Assembly (NCBI RefSeq): GCF_018139685.1
Contig: NZ_JAGSPN010000002.1
Location: forward strand, 248,001 to 312,000
DNA: 64,000 bases
From: Cognatundibacterium luofuense
Lineage (GTDB): Bacteria > Pseudomonadota > Gammaproteobacteria > Burkholderiales > Burkholderiaceae_D
Direction of reading: 5' to 3'
Position numbers and translations under genes: made by a program. Positions 8,838-17,308 of this stretch are shown here, piece after piece; positions within the stretch are counted from its first letter, which is position 1, and every line of letters starts with the position of its first letter. Under the pieces are notes generated by a model that saw only the letters and a program-made list of their open reading frames with translations, ran no database searches and was not told the DNA's origin.

Positions 8838-11078
8838 TTACTGCCGGCGAACTTCCAGAATACCAGTGACATCACGAATAGCATTCAATGCTTTAACCAA
8901 CTGGGAAGTACCGCTGATTTCAACCGTAAATGACATTCTGGCCTGCGCTTTTGCGCTTTGCGTGTGAACACCGATCACGTTGATTTTCTCCTTCGACAAC
9001 ACTTCGGAAATATCGCGCAGCAAGCCCTGACGGTCCTGCGCAAGCACGAAAATATCAACAGGAAACACCGTATCGCGCACCTGATCACCCCAGGTGGTCT
9101 GAATCACGCGCTCAGGTGCCTTATTGCGCATTTCGGCAAAATTCTTGCAACTCAGCCTGTGGATCGACACACCTTTGCCGCGCGTGACAAAACCAACAAT
9201 ATCATCCGGCGGCGCAGGCTTGCAGCATCGCGCCAGTTGCGTCATCAGGCCATCCGTACCCACCACCAGCACACCGGATTTTGCTCCCTGAATCACGCTG
9301 GAAGCGCGGCTTTTATTGGTGATTTGCAATTCATCAGGCAGCTCAGGTTCTGGCGGCTGTTCGCGCAAAACCAGTTCAATCTGTCGCAGGCTGAACTCCT
9401 CCTTACCAACCGATAAGAATAATTCGTCGGGCGAAGCAAAACCCAGTTTGCGTGCAAGGTCTTCCAGATTGACCGCTGTCTTACCTTCCCGCTGCAGTGT
9501 TTTTTCAACCATCGCACGCCCTTCTGACAGGGTTTGCTGCTGGTCGATTGCATTGAACCATGCGCGGATTTTGCTGCGGGTCCGGGTGCTGACCGAGTAT
9601 TCAGGACTCAGCCAGTCGCGCGATGGGCCTGTTTGCGGCGAGCCAGCTTTCAGCGTGATGATTTCCACCGTCTGACCATTCTGCAAACGGGTATTCAGCG
9701 GCACCATGATGCTGTCCACCTTCGCCCCACGGCAGCGATGTCCAACATCTGTATGTAATTGATATGCAAAATCCACCGGCGTGGCATTCGTCGGCAACTC
9801 AATCACTTTTGCCTGCGGCGTCAGCACATAAATACGGTCATCCAGCGAAGCAGATTTAAGTTTTTCCACCCATTCTTTTTGCACATCCTCATGTTCCACC
9901 ACCGCATCGGCCACATCGGTTTTCCAGGCGAGCAACTGACGCAACCAGGCGATTTTTTCATCGTACTCCTGCGCCGTGAAATTAGAACCGCCGCTTTCTT
10001 TATAACGCCAGTGCGCTGCAACGCCGTACTCTGCGAACTGATGCATTTCACGGGTACGTATCTGCACTTCCAGCGGACGACCATCATCCACCATCACAAC
10101 CGTGTGCAACGATTTATACCCGTTTGGTTTCGGACGCGAGATGTAATCGTCAAATTCTTTCGGAATCGGCGCCCATGCGTTATGCACGATACCGAGCACG
10201 GTATAGCAATCCTTAATATCATCAACAATCACACGGAAGGCACGGACATCGTACAGCTCACGGAAATCGACGGATTTCCCTTTCATCTTTTTCCAGATGC
10301 TGTAGATGTGTTTAGGCCGGCCTGACACTTCGGCGCGCACACCGGCTGCTTTCATCTCGGTATTCAGACGGGCAATCGAATTGACAACAAAGGATTCGCG
10401 CTCGACCCGTTTTTCTTCGAGCATTTTGGCAATGCGTTTGTACTGATCCGGTTCCAGAAAGCGGAACGATAAATCTTCCAGTTCCCACTTCAGTTGCCAC
10501 ACACCCAGACGATTTGCCAGTGGCGCATACAAATCCATGGTTTCGCTGGCGTACTGACGGGCGGCACCGTCTTCTTTTTTGACTTCGGCAAAATAGCGCA
10601 GAGTGGTGACACGCGACGCGAGCCGTATCAGCACCACCCGCATATCACTCGCCATTGCCAGCACCATTTTGCGCAGCGTTTCCATTTGCGCGGCGGCTTT
10701 GTCGGCCGCATCTTTACCTTTGCCCGGATCATGCTGTGTCAGCGCCGCTTCACGCAGACGTAACAGGCGACGTGTACCAGTGACCAGATCGGCAATTTCT
10801 GCACCAAAACGGGCTTCAATCTGCTCTGCTGCTTTCGGAGCCAGATCAGGCAATTCGAACAGCAATGCTGCAATCCGCGAATCCACATCCGTTCGCAGCA
10901 TCGCCAGTGTGCTGGCCACGCCGCGTGAAAACGCCAGCGCATTCTGACCGGTAATCACAGCCTGTTCCTGATAATACGGCGTGACAAAATCCAGCGCAGC
11001 GATCAGTTTATCTTTGTCTGATTCAGACAGGCTTTCCAGTAACTGCGCTTCAGACTGGGCAACGGATGTAGAAACCAT
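8838..11078 (-). CDS. relA: GTP pyrophosphokinase RelA (ppGpp synthetase)
   Basis: Ribosome-associated synthetase of the alarmone (p)ppGpp, triggered by amino acid starvation. The 746-residue long-RSH layout is a degenerate HD domain (about 30-190), a synthetase domain with KEFDDYISRPKPNGYKSLHT, a TGS domain (VIELPTNATPVDFAYQLHTD) and a C-terminal ACT domain. The HD motif of hydrolases is replaced by FELPD near residue 75. The EFDD (EXDD) signature marks monofunctional RelA rather than bifunctional SpoT. The tRNA-Val gene follows 60 bases downstream. The ribosome site before ATG 11078 is weak. Confidence 0.95.
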   Translation of the reverse strand: MVSTSVAQSEAQLLESLSESDKDKLIAALDFVTPYYQEQAVITGQNALAFSRGVASTLAMLRTDVDSRIAALLFELPDLAPKAAEQIEARFGAEIADLVTGTRRLLRLREAALTQHDPGKGKDAADKAAAQMETLRKMVLAMASDMRVVLIRLASRVTTLRYFAEVKKEDGAARQYASETMDLYAPLANRLGVWQLKWELEDLSFRFLEPDQYKRIAKMLEEKRVERESFVVNSIARLNTEMKAAGVRAEVSGRPKHIYSIWKKMKGKSVDFRELYDVRAFRVIVDDIKDCYTVLGIVHNAWAPIPKEFDDYISRPKPNGYKSLHTVVMVDDGRPLEVQIRTREMHQFAEYGVAAHWRYKESGGSNFTAQEYDEKIAWLRQLLAWKTDVADAVVEHEDVQKEWVEKLKSASLDDRIYVLTPQAKVIELPTNATPVDFAYQLHTDVGHRCRGAKVDSIMVPLNTRLQNGQTVEIITLKAGSPQTGPSRDWLSPEYSVSTRTRSKIRAWFNAIDQQQTLSEGRAMVEKTLQREGKTAVNLEDLARKLGFASPDELFLSVGKEEFSLRQIELVLREQPPEPELPDELQITNKSRASSVIQGAKSGVLVVGTDGLMTQLARCCKPAPPDDIVGFVTRGKGVSIHRLSCKNFAEMRNKAPERVIQTTWGDQVRDTVFPVDIFVLAQDRQGLLRDISEVLSKEKINVIGVHTQSAKAQARMSFTVEISGTSQLVKALNAIRDVTGILEVRRQ

Positions 11079-11104
11079 GGTGCGGTATATCTTTTCTTAA
11101 TTTA

Positions 11105-11455
11105 TTATTTCAGTGCAGCGGTAACAACCACTTCGATCAGCCAGGCCGGATCAGCCAGCGGCGCTTGCACAGTCGCACGTGGTGGCGTATTGCCAGCTGC
11201 AACCCATGTATCCCAGACTTCATTCATCGCGCCGATTTGCTGAATATCTTTCAGAAAAATCTGGCAGGACAAAATACGGGATTTATCGCTGCCGGCCTCA
11301 TTCAGCAAGCGCTCTACATGACCCAGTACTTCACGGGTCTGGCCGTAAATATCCTGACTGACATCTTCCGGAATCTGACCGGCAAGATACACCACACCGT
11401 TGTAAATCGCGGCCTCGGACAAACGCGGACCAACATGCATGCGACGAATTTCCAT
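11105..11455 (-). CDS. RidA/YjgF-like protein
   Basis: A 116-residue single-domain protein of the Rid superfamily, trimeric enzymes that in the RidA branch hydrolyse reactive enamine/imine intermediates of amino acid metabolism. Visible: RLSEAAIYNGVVYLAGQIPE near the N-terminus and a conserved NTPPRATVQAPLADPAWLIE segment at the C-terminus, in which the arginine corresponds to the substrate-binding residue of RidA. It may belong to a non-RidA Rid subgroup, so the substrate is open. It lies between relA and a hydrolase gene, with short spacing, on the same strand. Confidence 0.8.
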   Translation of the reverse strand: MEIRRMHVGPRLSEAAIYNGVVYLAGQIPEDVSQDIYGQTREVLGHVERLLNEAGSDKSRILSCQIFLKDIQQIGAMNEVWDTWVAAGNTPPRATVQAPLADPAWLIEVVVTAALK

Positions 11456-11467
11456 AAACGTTCTCTC

Positions 11468-12334
11468 TTACTTTGCTAATAAAAAATCTTTCACGGCCTG
11501 AATTTGTTCAGGCTGCTGAAACATCGGCGCATGTCCAACGCCGTCAAATTCAGTCAGTGCTGCTTTCGGCCCGCGCTGCTGCATCTGCGCAGCAGTTTCC
11601 GGTGTCAGCAAATCCGATTCTGCACCGCGGATGAGCAAGGTGCGTGCCTGAATCGCGTCGTAAGCAGCCCACAAAGTTTGCTCCCCTGCTTTCAGTGCTT
11701 CCGGTGTTGCGTTGGCAAAGGCTTGCGACAGGCGCAAATCATAGTGACGACGCCAGCTGCCATCGGGATTCTGGCGCAATACATCACCAGCCATTTTGTC
11801 CCATTGCACATCGGAGTGCGGACCAAAAGAATCAGAAATCGCGCGGATATAGGCAACGGCTTCATCGCGGGTCGCAAAGCGCACATCATCACCGACATAG
11901 GTGCCAATGCGAGCCAGCGCTGCAGGGTCGAGTGCGGGTCCGACATCATTCAGCACCAGTTGCCGGATCGGCGAATCGTTCTGCGCCGCCAGTATCATAC
12001 CGATCAGGCCGCCCATCGATGTTCCTACCCAGTCCACCTGTTCAGCATTCACACGCGCCAGTAAAGTAACCATATCACTGACGTACTGAGGAATCGCATA
12101 AAACGCCGGATTCGCCAGATGGCCGGAGTACCCACGCCCGACTACATCGGGACAGACCACGCGATAGGTATCGCAGAGACTGGTCGCCAGCGCATCGAAG
12201 TCTGAAGAAACACGGGTCAGCCCGTGCACGCATACCAGCACACGCGGATTATGCGGATCGCCCCATTCCTGATAAGCCATCCGGTGCAGACCGGCCGGTG
12301 ACAGACATTGCACATCATGACGCCGGTATTCCAT
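11468..12334 (-). CDS. Alpha/beta hydrolase
   Basis: A 288-residue cytoplasmic hydrolase, unassigned substrate. The nucleophile elbow is GTSMGG (about residue 110), the oxyanion region is VCVHGLTR, and the catalytic His lies in DGVGHAPMF near the C-terminus. The open frame runs 174 codons further upstream, but that part is antisense to the bdhA start and non-homologous. The ATG at 12334 (MEYRRHDVQC) has GGAGAG 6 bases upstream. It lies 13 bases before the ridA-like gene, so the two are probably one transcript. It is divergent from bdhA. Confidence 0.88.
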   Translation of the reverse strand: MEYRRHDVQCLSPAGLHRMAYQEWGDPHNPRVLVCVHGLTRVSSDFDALATSLCDTYRVVCPDVVGRGYSGHLANPAFYAIPQYVSDMVTLLARVNAEQVDWVGTSMGGLIGMILAAQNDSPIRQLVLNDVGPALDPAALARIGTYVGDDVRFATRDEAVAYIRAISDSFGPHSDVQWDKMAGDVLRQNPDGSWRRHYDLRLSQAFANATPEALKAGEQTLWAAYDAIQARTLLIRGAESDLLTPETAAQMQQRGPKAALTEFDGVGHAPMFQQPEQIQAVKDFLLAK

Positions 12335-12484
12335 GTGGCTCTCCTTGTTAGCGCAGCTATGAACAGTGATACAACTTAATTTCTCTGACATTTTACCGAG
12401 CGCTGACATTAAAATCATTGATAATTTTCCCGATTCACCGTCAAACATTCTTTGAAACACACATCTCACACAGGAAGGAAAGCT

Positions 12485-13279
12485 ATGACGACTGCGACAT
12501 TGCGCGGTAAAACAGCGCTGGTAACTGGTTCCACCTCCGGCATTGGTCTGGGCATTGCCCGCAAACTGGCGGGTGCCGGTGCCAATGTGATTCTGAACGG
12601 CTTTGGTGATGCCGATGAGATTCGCCGCATCCGCGAAGACATCAGCGCCGCCTTCGGTGTGCAAACCGGTTATCACAATGCAGACCTCAGCATTGCCACT
12701 GAAATCAGCGCGATGATGGAATATGCGCAGGCTGAGTTCGGTGGCGTCGATGTGCTGGTGAATAATGCCGGCATTCAGCATGTGGCCAGTGTCGAGGATT
12801 TTCCGGTGGAAAAATGGGATGCGGTAATCGCAATCAATCTGACCGCCTGTTTCCACACCACCCGCCTTGCGCTACCGCTGATGCGTCAGAAAAACTGGGG
12901 CCGGATTCTGAATATCGCTTCGGTACACGGACTGGTGGCTTCCGCCAGCAAATCCGCTTACGTGGCAGCGAAACACGGTCTGATCGGTTTCACCAAAACG
13001 GTAGCACTGGAAACCGCGCAAACCGGTGTCACCTGTAACGCGATCTGCCCCGGCTGGGTTCTGACGCCACTGGTGCAAAAGCAAGTCGATGCACGCGCCG
13101 AACGCGATGGCCTGAGCAATGAAGAAGCGAAGAAAGCATTGCTGCTGGAAAAACAGCCATCCGGCGAATTCGTCACACCGGATCAGTTGGGTGAGCTGGC
13201 AGTTTTTCTGTGCAGTGACGCTGCCAGCCAGATTCGCGGTGCGGCGTGGAATATGGATGGCGGCTGGGCGGCTCAGTAA
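12485..13279 (+). CDS. bdhA: D-beta-hydroxybutyrate dehydrogenase
   Basis: An NAD-dependent short-chain dehydrogenase that interconverts 3-hydroxybutyrate and acetoacetate, used in PHB/ketone-body breakdown. The 264 residues show TGSTSGIGLGIARKLAGAG (cofactor loop), NNAG, the catalytic Ser region IASVHGLVASASKSAYVAAK with YxxxK, and the long C-terminal segment LLLEKQPSGEFVTPDQLGEL typical of this subfamily. The ATG at 12485 has an AGGAAGGAAAG ribosome site. Upstream frame extension lacks one. The convergent scoAB genes encode the next step. Confidence 0.93.
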   Translation: MTTATLRGKTALVTGSTSGIGLGIARKLAGAGANVILNGFGDADEIRRIREDISAAFGVQTGYHNADLSIATEISAMMEYAQAEFGGVDVLVNNAGIQHVASVEDFPVEKWDAVIAINLTACFHTTRLALPLMRQKNWGRILNIASVHGLVASASKSAYVAAKHGLIGFTKTVALETAQTGVTCNAICPGWVLTPLVQKQVDARAERDGLSNEEAKKALLLEKQPSGEFVTPDQLGELAVFLCSDAASQIRGAAWNMDGGWAAQ

Positions 13280-13356
13280 GCCTCCGCGCTATCCCCGCTC
13301 AGAACGCTGCTAACCCTTGTGGTGCGCAGCGTTTTTTCTTTGTCTGGCATGATGAT

Positions 13357-13461
13357 TGTGCAGATATCCGCATGAGCACTTTTCGGAGAGCCGGACTTTC
13401 TGCCGACGACCGCCGGATCGCTATGCAAAAGTCCGCATTTGAGGCAGTTTCGGGCAATTTT
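13357..13461 (+). repeat. Interspersed hairpin repeat, copy 2
   Basis: The copy has an 11-bp stem: CGGACTTTCTGC (starting 13392) with GCAAAAGTCCG, one C bulged. The direct repeats TGTGCAGATATCCGCAT (13357) and TATGCAAAAGTCCGCAT (13422) flank it. It lies about 80 bases 3' of bdhA in the same orientation. Confidence 0.85.
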
Positions 13462-13486
13462 GGGGCATTCTCCAGCCCCGCTGAAC

Positions 13487-13513
13487 GAAAAAAGGGCGCA
13501 GCATGCTGCGCCC
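13487..13513 (-). terminator. Terminator after scoB
   Basis: A perfect palindromic GGGCGCAGC/GCTGCGCCC stem (13494-13513) is followed on the minus strand by TTTTTT, 24 bases after the scoB stop. Confidence 0.85.
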
Positions 13514-13537
13514 TGCACTACCGAAACGCCGACCGGC

Positions 13538-14179
13538 TTATCCCAGCAGGGAGAAGTCCAGTGCCGCTTCCGTTTTTGCAGCAATTTCTTCGCGGCTCAC
13601 ACCTTCCGCCAGCTCGACGACTTTCAAGCCTTGTGGAGTCACATCAATCACACCCAGATCAGTGATGATACGGTTCACCACACCGACACCGGTCAGCGGC
13701 AGATTGCACTGTTTCAGGATTTTCGGCGCATCGCCTTTAGCCACATGTTCCATCAGCACGACCACGCGGCCAACACCGGCCACCAGATCCATTGCGCCGC
13801 CCATGCCTTTGACCATTTTGCCCGGAATCATCCAGTTCGCCAGATCACCGTTTTCGCTGACCTGCATCGCGCCCAGAATCGCCAGATTGATTTTGCCGCC
13901 GCGTATCATCGCGAACGAATCTGCCGAACTGAAAATGGACGAACCCGCCAGTGTAGTCACTGTCTGCTTACCGGCATTGATCAGGTCTGCATCGACTTCG
14001 GCTTCCGTCGGGAAAGGGCCGATACCGAGCAAACCGTTTTCTGACTGCAGCCAGACTTCCATACCAGTCGGCACGTGATTCGCCACCAGCGTTGGCAAAC
14101 CAATACCCAGATTCACGTAAAAACCGTCCTGCAATTCTTTTGCTGCGCGCGCAGCCATTTCATCACGATTCCATGCCAT
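13538..14179 (-). CDS. scoB: Succinyl-CoA:3-ketoacid CoA-transferase subunit B
   Basis: The beta subunit of a two-chain CoA-transferase that moves CoA from succinyl-CoA to acetoacetate, feeding acetoacetyl-CoA to thiolysis. The 213 residues begin [19 protein letters not shown] and contain [15 protein letters not shown] and [12 protein letters not shown], whose Glu is the family's catalytic residue that forms the CoA thioester. GGAG-type ribosome site (AGGAGATAACG) precedes ATG 14179. The longer frame upstream overlaps scoA and is rejected. It lies 19 bases after scoA, with a terminator behind it. Confidence 0.93.
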   Translation of the reverse strand: MAWNRDEMAARAAKELQDGFYVNLGIGLPTLVANHVPTGMEVWLQSENGLLGIGPFPTEAEVDADLINAGKQTVTTLAGSSIFSSADSFAMIRGGKINLAILGAMQVSENGDLANWMIPGKMVKGMGGAMDLVAGVGRVVVLMEHVAKGDAPKILKQCNLPLTGVGVVNRIITDLGVIDVTPQGLKVVELAEGVSREEIAAKTEAALDFSLLG

Positions 14180-14198
14180 CGTTATCTCCTGATTCTGG

Positions 14199-14903
14199 TT
14201 AGGCTTCGGTTGGACGCACGGTGCGTTGCTCGATGCGTTTTTCCGGCGTCGCATTCACGACGATACGGTGGACGAAAATGCCCGGTGTATGCACTTCATC
14301 CGGATCAAAGCTACCGGTTTCCACCAGCTCTTCCACTTCCACCACCGTGATCTTGCCTGCCATTGCCACATTCGGATTGAAGTTTCGCGCAGTTTTGCGA
14401 TACACCAGATTACCGGCTTTATCGGCTTTCCAGGCTTTTACCAGCGATACATCTGCCACTAGCGAACGTTCCATCACATATTGCTTACCATCGAATTCGC
14501 GGATTTCCTTGCCCTCAGCCACAATTGTGCCGACACCGGTACGGGTGAAGAATGCAGGAATGCCCGCGCCGCCGGCACGCAGTTTTTCAGCCAGCGTACC
14601 TTGTGGTGTGAATTCCAGCTCCAGTTCGCCTGCCAGATACTGACGTTCGAACTCTTTGTTTTCACCGACATAAGATGAAATCATCTTGCGGATCTGGCGT
14701 GTTGTCAGCAGCTGGCCGAGGCCAAAGCCATCCACACCGGCGTTGTTAGAAATCGCTGTCAAGCCTTTGACGCCACTGTCGCGCAGCGCGGCAATCAGCG
14801 CTTCCGGAATACCGCACAAACCAAAGCCGCCAACCGCAATCGTCTGATTATCTTTGACGATATCAGCCAATGCGCTTGCTGCATCGGGGAATACCTTGTT
14901 CAT
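14199..14903 (-). CDS. scoA: Succinyl-CoA:3-ketoacid CoA-transferase subunit A
   Basis: The alpha subunit of the same enzyme. It has 234 residues, starting [20 protein letters not shown], with the family's glycine loop [14 protein letters not shown] at about 25-38 and the [20 protein letters not shown] region in the middle. The ATG at 14903 is preceded by AAGGAGACAAGG, a strong ribosome site. The larger frame upstream runs across the divergent promoter region and is not coding. It may be controlled together with the divergent PAS-LuxR gene, 130 bases away. Confidence 0.93.
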   Translation of the reverse strand: MNKVFPDAASALADIVKDNQTIAVGGFGLCGIPEALIAALRDSGVKGLTAISNNAGVDGFGLGQLLTTRQIRKMISSYVGENKEFERQYLAGELELEFTPQGTLAEKLRAGGAGIPAFFTRTGVGTIVAEGKEIREFDGKQYVMERSLVADVSLVKAWKADKAGNLVYRKTARNFNPNVAMAGKITVVEVEELVETGSFDPDEVHTPGIFVHRIVVNATPEKRIEQRTVRPTEA

Positions 14904-14964
14904 CCTTGTCTCCTTGATGGTTGAATCGCTGCTGCATCCATTGTGTAGCAGATAACGGGAACCG

Positions 14965-14993
14965 TTCTGCAGAATAATGACCTGCGTTATACT
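14965..14993 (+). promoter_or_regulatory. Candidate sigma-70 promoter of the PAS-LuxR gene
   Basis: TTCTGC (14965-14970) and TATACT (14988-14993) are separated by 17 bases. The expected transcript start near 15000 excludes the upstream ATG at 14977 and supports translation from 15034. Confidence 0.45.
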
Positions 14994-15033
14994 CCGCAAT
15001 ACCGTAAAACTACCTGACACCGACTGCCGCGCC

Positions 15034-15597
15034 ATGCACCCTACGCTGCCCGACACCGATTTTGCTGATATTTTCCGCCTGGCACCCATCGGCATGTGTG
15101 TTTCGCGCCACCGTATTATCGTGGCCTGCAATGAAGCACTGGCAGAAATGTTCGGCTATCTGCCGCAGGAATTGTGTGGTCAGTCGTTTCAGATTCTGTA
15201 TCCGAGTGCCGATGAGTTTGAACGCACCGGCGCACGGATCACGCCGATTCTGAACACGAAGGGTTCCTATTCTGATGAGCGTATTATGAAACGCGCCAGT
15301 CAGGAACTATTCTGGTGTCACGTATCCGGCCGTGCCCTGCATCGCGCAGATCCGCATGCCGAGGGTATCTGGACGTTTGAAGATTTAAGTGCGCGACGTC
15401 CGGTATCTGCCGAACTGACGCCGCGCGAACGCGAAATCGCCGCGCTGATTGTGGAGGGTAAAACCAGTAAGCTGATTGCGCGTCAGATTGATCTGAGCCC
15501 GCGCACGGTAGAGATGCACCGCGCCAAACTGATGAAAAAGTTCAGCGCTTCCACCTCCAGCGAACTCGTGCATAAATTGCTGGGTATCACTCGCTGA
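15034..15597 (+). CDS. PAS-LuxR transcriptional regulator
   Basis: A 187-residue regulator with an N-terminal PAS sensor domain (about 5-110, FRLAPIGMCVSRHRIIVACN and LAEMFGYLPQELCGQSF) and a C-terminal LuxR/NarL-type helix-turn-helix (LTPREREIAALIVEGKTSKL, then SPRTVEMHRAKLMKKF). There is no receiver domain or membrane segment, so it probably senses a small molecule or redox state in the cytoplasm. The start is uncertain: ATG 14977 adds 19 residues but seems upstream of transcription. No clear ribosome site precedes either. It is divergent from scoAB, a plausible target. Confidence 0.85.
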   Translation: MHPTLPDTDFADIFRLAPIGMCVSRHRIIVACNEALAEMFGYLPQELCGQSFQILYPSADEFERTGARITPILNTKGSYSDERIMKRASQELFWCHVSGRALHRADPHAEGIWTFEDLSARRPVSAELTPREREIAALIVEGKTSKLIARQIDLSPRTVEMHRAKLMKKFSASTSSELVHKLLGITR

Positions 15598-15598
15598 T

Positions 15599-16051
15599 TC
15601 AGCGTACGCGACGGCCTTGCTGATCGCCTTTTAACTCTGCGTATTTGGTACGGATGGCATCCGGGAACGGCGTGCCTTTACCGGTTTTGCTGTCAACCCA
15701 GACAACGGTTGCGCCACCTTCGGCATACACTGCGTAACCGTCATTGACGGAACGCATTTCCTGCGCAGTCTCGAAGCTGCTTTTCCCGAGCGAATAAATA
15801 TAGGTGCAGACCTCCACCTGATCCGGATAGGTCAGCGGCTTACGGAAATCACAACGGGCACTGACAATCACCGGACCATTGCCGTTTTCATCCGGCAGGC
15901 AACCCATCGCAGCCAGCCATTCAATCCGTGCCTGCTCCATGTAGCGGAAATACACGGTATTGTTAACATGCCCCAGTGCATCCATGTCACCCCAGCGCAC
16001 CGGGATCGTCATGGTATGCACCAGTTTTTTTTCGTTACTTTGTTCAGTCAT
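15599..16051 (-). CDS. Acyl-CoA thioesterase, 4HBT/YbgC family
   Basis: A 150-residue hot-dog fold protein that probably hydrolyses acyl-CoA thioesters in the cytoplasm. The signature VRWGDMDALGHVNNTVYFRY includes the catalytic Asp region of the 4-hydroxybenzoyl-CoA thioesterase family, followed by the helix EQARIEWLAAMG. The ATG at 16051 lies 2 bases after the SDR stop codon, so the two genes are almost certainly translated from one mRNA. The acyl chain preference is not visible. Confidence 0.88.
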   Translation of the reverse strand: MTEQSNEKKLVHTMTIPVRWGDMDALGHVNNTVYFRYMEQARIEWLAAMGCLPDENGNGPVIVSARCDFRKPLTYPDQVEVCTYIYSLGKSSFETAQEMRSVNDGYAVYAEGGATVVWVDSKTGKGTPFPDAIRTKYAELKGDQQGRRVR

Positions 16052-16053
16052 CT

Positions 16054-16830
16054 TTATTGCGCACTTAAACCATCATCTGCAGTGACGATGGTGCCATTCA
16101 AAAAGCGGGATTCTTCAGCAGCTAACAACAACAGCAAGCCATCCAGATCTTCAGGTGTACCAACGCGACGGCGCGGCAGCATATCAATCAGTTTCCGTCC
16201 CTGTTCAGTACGGAAATATTCTTCGTTAATTTCTGTCGAGATATAACCGGGACAAATCGCATTCACATTAATACCAAAACGCCCCCATTCCACCGCCATC
16301 GCTTTCGTCATATGAATAATGGCGGCTTTACTCATGCAGTAAATACCAATCTGCGGTAACACACGTAACCCGGCCACCGAGGCAATATTAACAATCCTGT
16401 GTTGCTTGCGCGGATCGCCTTTATGACGCGCGATCATGCGCTTTGCAGCCTCCTGTGCAACAAAGAAAGCGCCGCGCTGATTGGTATCCATTACATAAGC
16501 ATAATCATCCGGCGTCACATCAATCAGCTTCTGCGTTGTTGACACACCAGAATTATTAATCAGGATATCAATCGGGCCTGCTTCAGTCTCAGCATGCGCA
16601 ATCGCCGCCTTAATACTCGCGTAATCAGTGACATCTAGACTGACGACATGGGCTGCACCGCCCTCAGATTCGATTTCTGCACGTAATTCTTTTAAACGGT
16701 CGATACGGCGGGAAGCCAGCACCACCTGTGCACCGGCCTGTGCAAGCACTTTGGCAAAGCGTGCGCCAAGGCCACTGGAGGCGCCGGTTACTAATGCGAT
16801 TTTCCCCTCAAAATTGACTTCCACTCCCAT
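16054..16830 (-). CDS. Short-chain dehydrogenase/reductase
   Basis: A 258-residue NAD(P)-dependent oxidoreductase. The cofactor motif is TGASSGLGARFAKVL (about 14-28), followed by NNSG, the catalytic Ser in NIASVAGLRVLPQIG and YCMSK as the YxxxK pair. An Arg/Ser-rich segment after beta-2 (ASRRIDRL) suggests NADP preference. The C-terminus ends DDGLSAQ. The ATG at 16830 has AGGAGG 8 bases upstream. Coupling to a thioesterase gene suggests an acyl-CoA or hydroxyacyl substrate, but the substrate is not identified. Confidence 0.88.
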   Translation of the reverse strand: MGVEVNFEGKIALVTGASSGLGARFAKVLAQAGAQVVLASRRIDRLKELRAEIESEGGAAHVVSLDVTDYASIKAAIAHAETEAGPIDILINNSGVSTTQKLIDVTPDDYAYVMDTNQRGAFFVAQEAAKRMIARHKGDPRKQHRIVNIASVAGLRVLPQIGIYCMSKAAIIHMTKAMAVEWGRFGINVNAICPGYISTEINEEYFRTEQGRKLIDMLPRRRVGTPEDLDGLLLLLAAEESRFLNGTIVTADDGLSAQ

Positions 16831-17308
16831 TCGCCGTCCCTCCTGTGCATTGATGTGGATGGATCCCGCGCTGAAAAGCGCAGGCATGTATCCGCATAAT
16901 CATGACACAACGCTAAATCAAAATGTTGTAAGTCGCCGAAAATATAGCGCTGGATCAGATGAAAACCGGGAAATTCACATCGCATCTGATGCACTGAAAC
17001 AGTGAAGCTGCGATAATCTCGGCACAACAAATGCCTGTATTGTCGCGCCGTGCATCGGAGATGCTGCCGGAACCGCGGCCGGCCTCCGTACAAGGGCGCA
17101 CAGACACAAATGGAGACATCCTTCCACAGCAGCATGTACCTCTGTCTTTTGGTCAGCCGGCTTACGCTGCGACAGTACCGGCAGCACCTGCGCTTTTCTA
17201 GGCGACGGTTTCTAATCCCGTACTTGCAGATTGGTAAACCAGCAGATACCATGCTGAGAACAATTTAGCACGTTCGTTCGAAAAAATTTTCAGAAAGCGA
17301 AAACAGTC
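16831..17308. other. Divergent intergenic region, SDR versus ETF-QO
   Basis: About 480 bases without a credible gene. Short frames on both strands lack ribosome sites. The only structured signal I find is an imperfect inverted repeat near 17264. Promoters for both flanking genes must lie here. Confidence 0.6.
17264..17283. promoter_or_regulatory. Inverted-repeat operator candidate upstream of ETF-QO
   Basis: TTTAGCACG and CGTTCGAAA form an imperfect palindrome separated by TT, 26 bases before the ETF-QO start. It resembles operators of TetR-type fatty-acid regulators in betaproteobacteria, recalled from general knowledge and not checked. Confidence 0.35.

Noticed and set aside
8838-11078. 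Bifunctional SpoT/Rel synthetase-hydrolase
   Set aside because: The HD catalytic pair is absent (FELPD instead) and the EFDD synthetase signature is of the RelA type.
11468-12856. A 462-residue version of the alpha/beta hydrolase
   Set aside because: The first 174 codons run antisense to bdhA and are not hydrolase-like. A strong ribosome site precedes ATG 12334.
13357-13461. The interspersed repeat as an insertion-sequence end or MITE with terminal inverted repeats
   Set aside because: Its flanks are direct rather than inverted repeats, no target duplication is visible around the copies, and no transposase lies in the window.
16791-17252. A 153-residue minus-strand frame in the SDR/ETF-QO interval
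   Set aside because: It overlaps the SDR start out of frame, is Cys/Arg-rich without recognisable domain and has no ribosome site.
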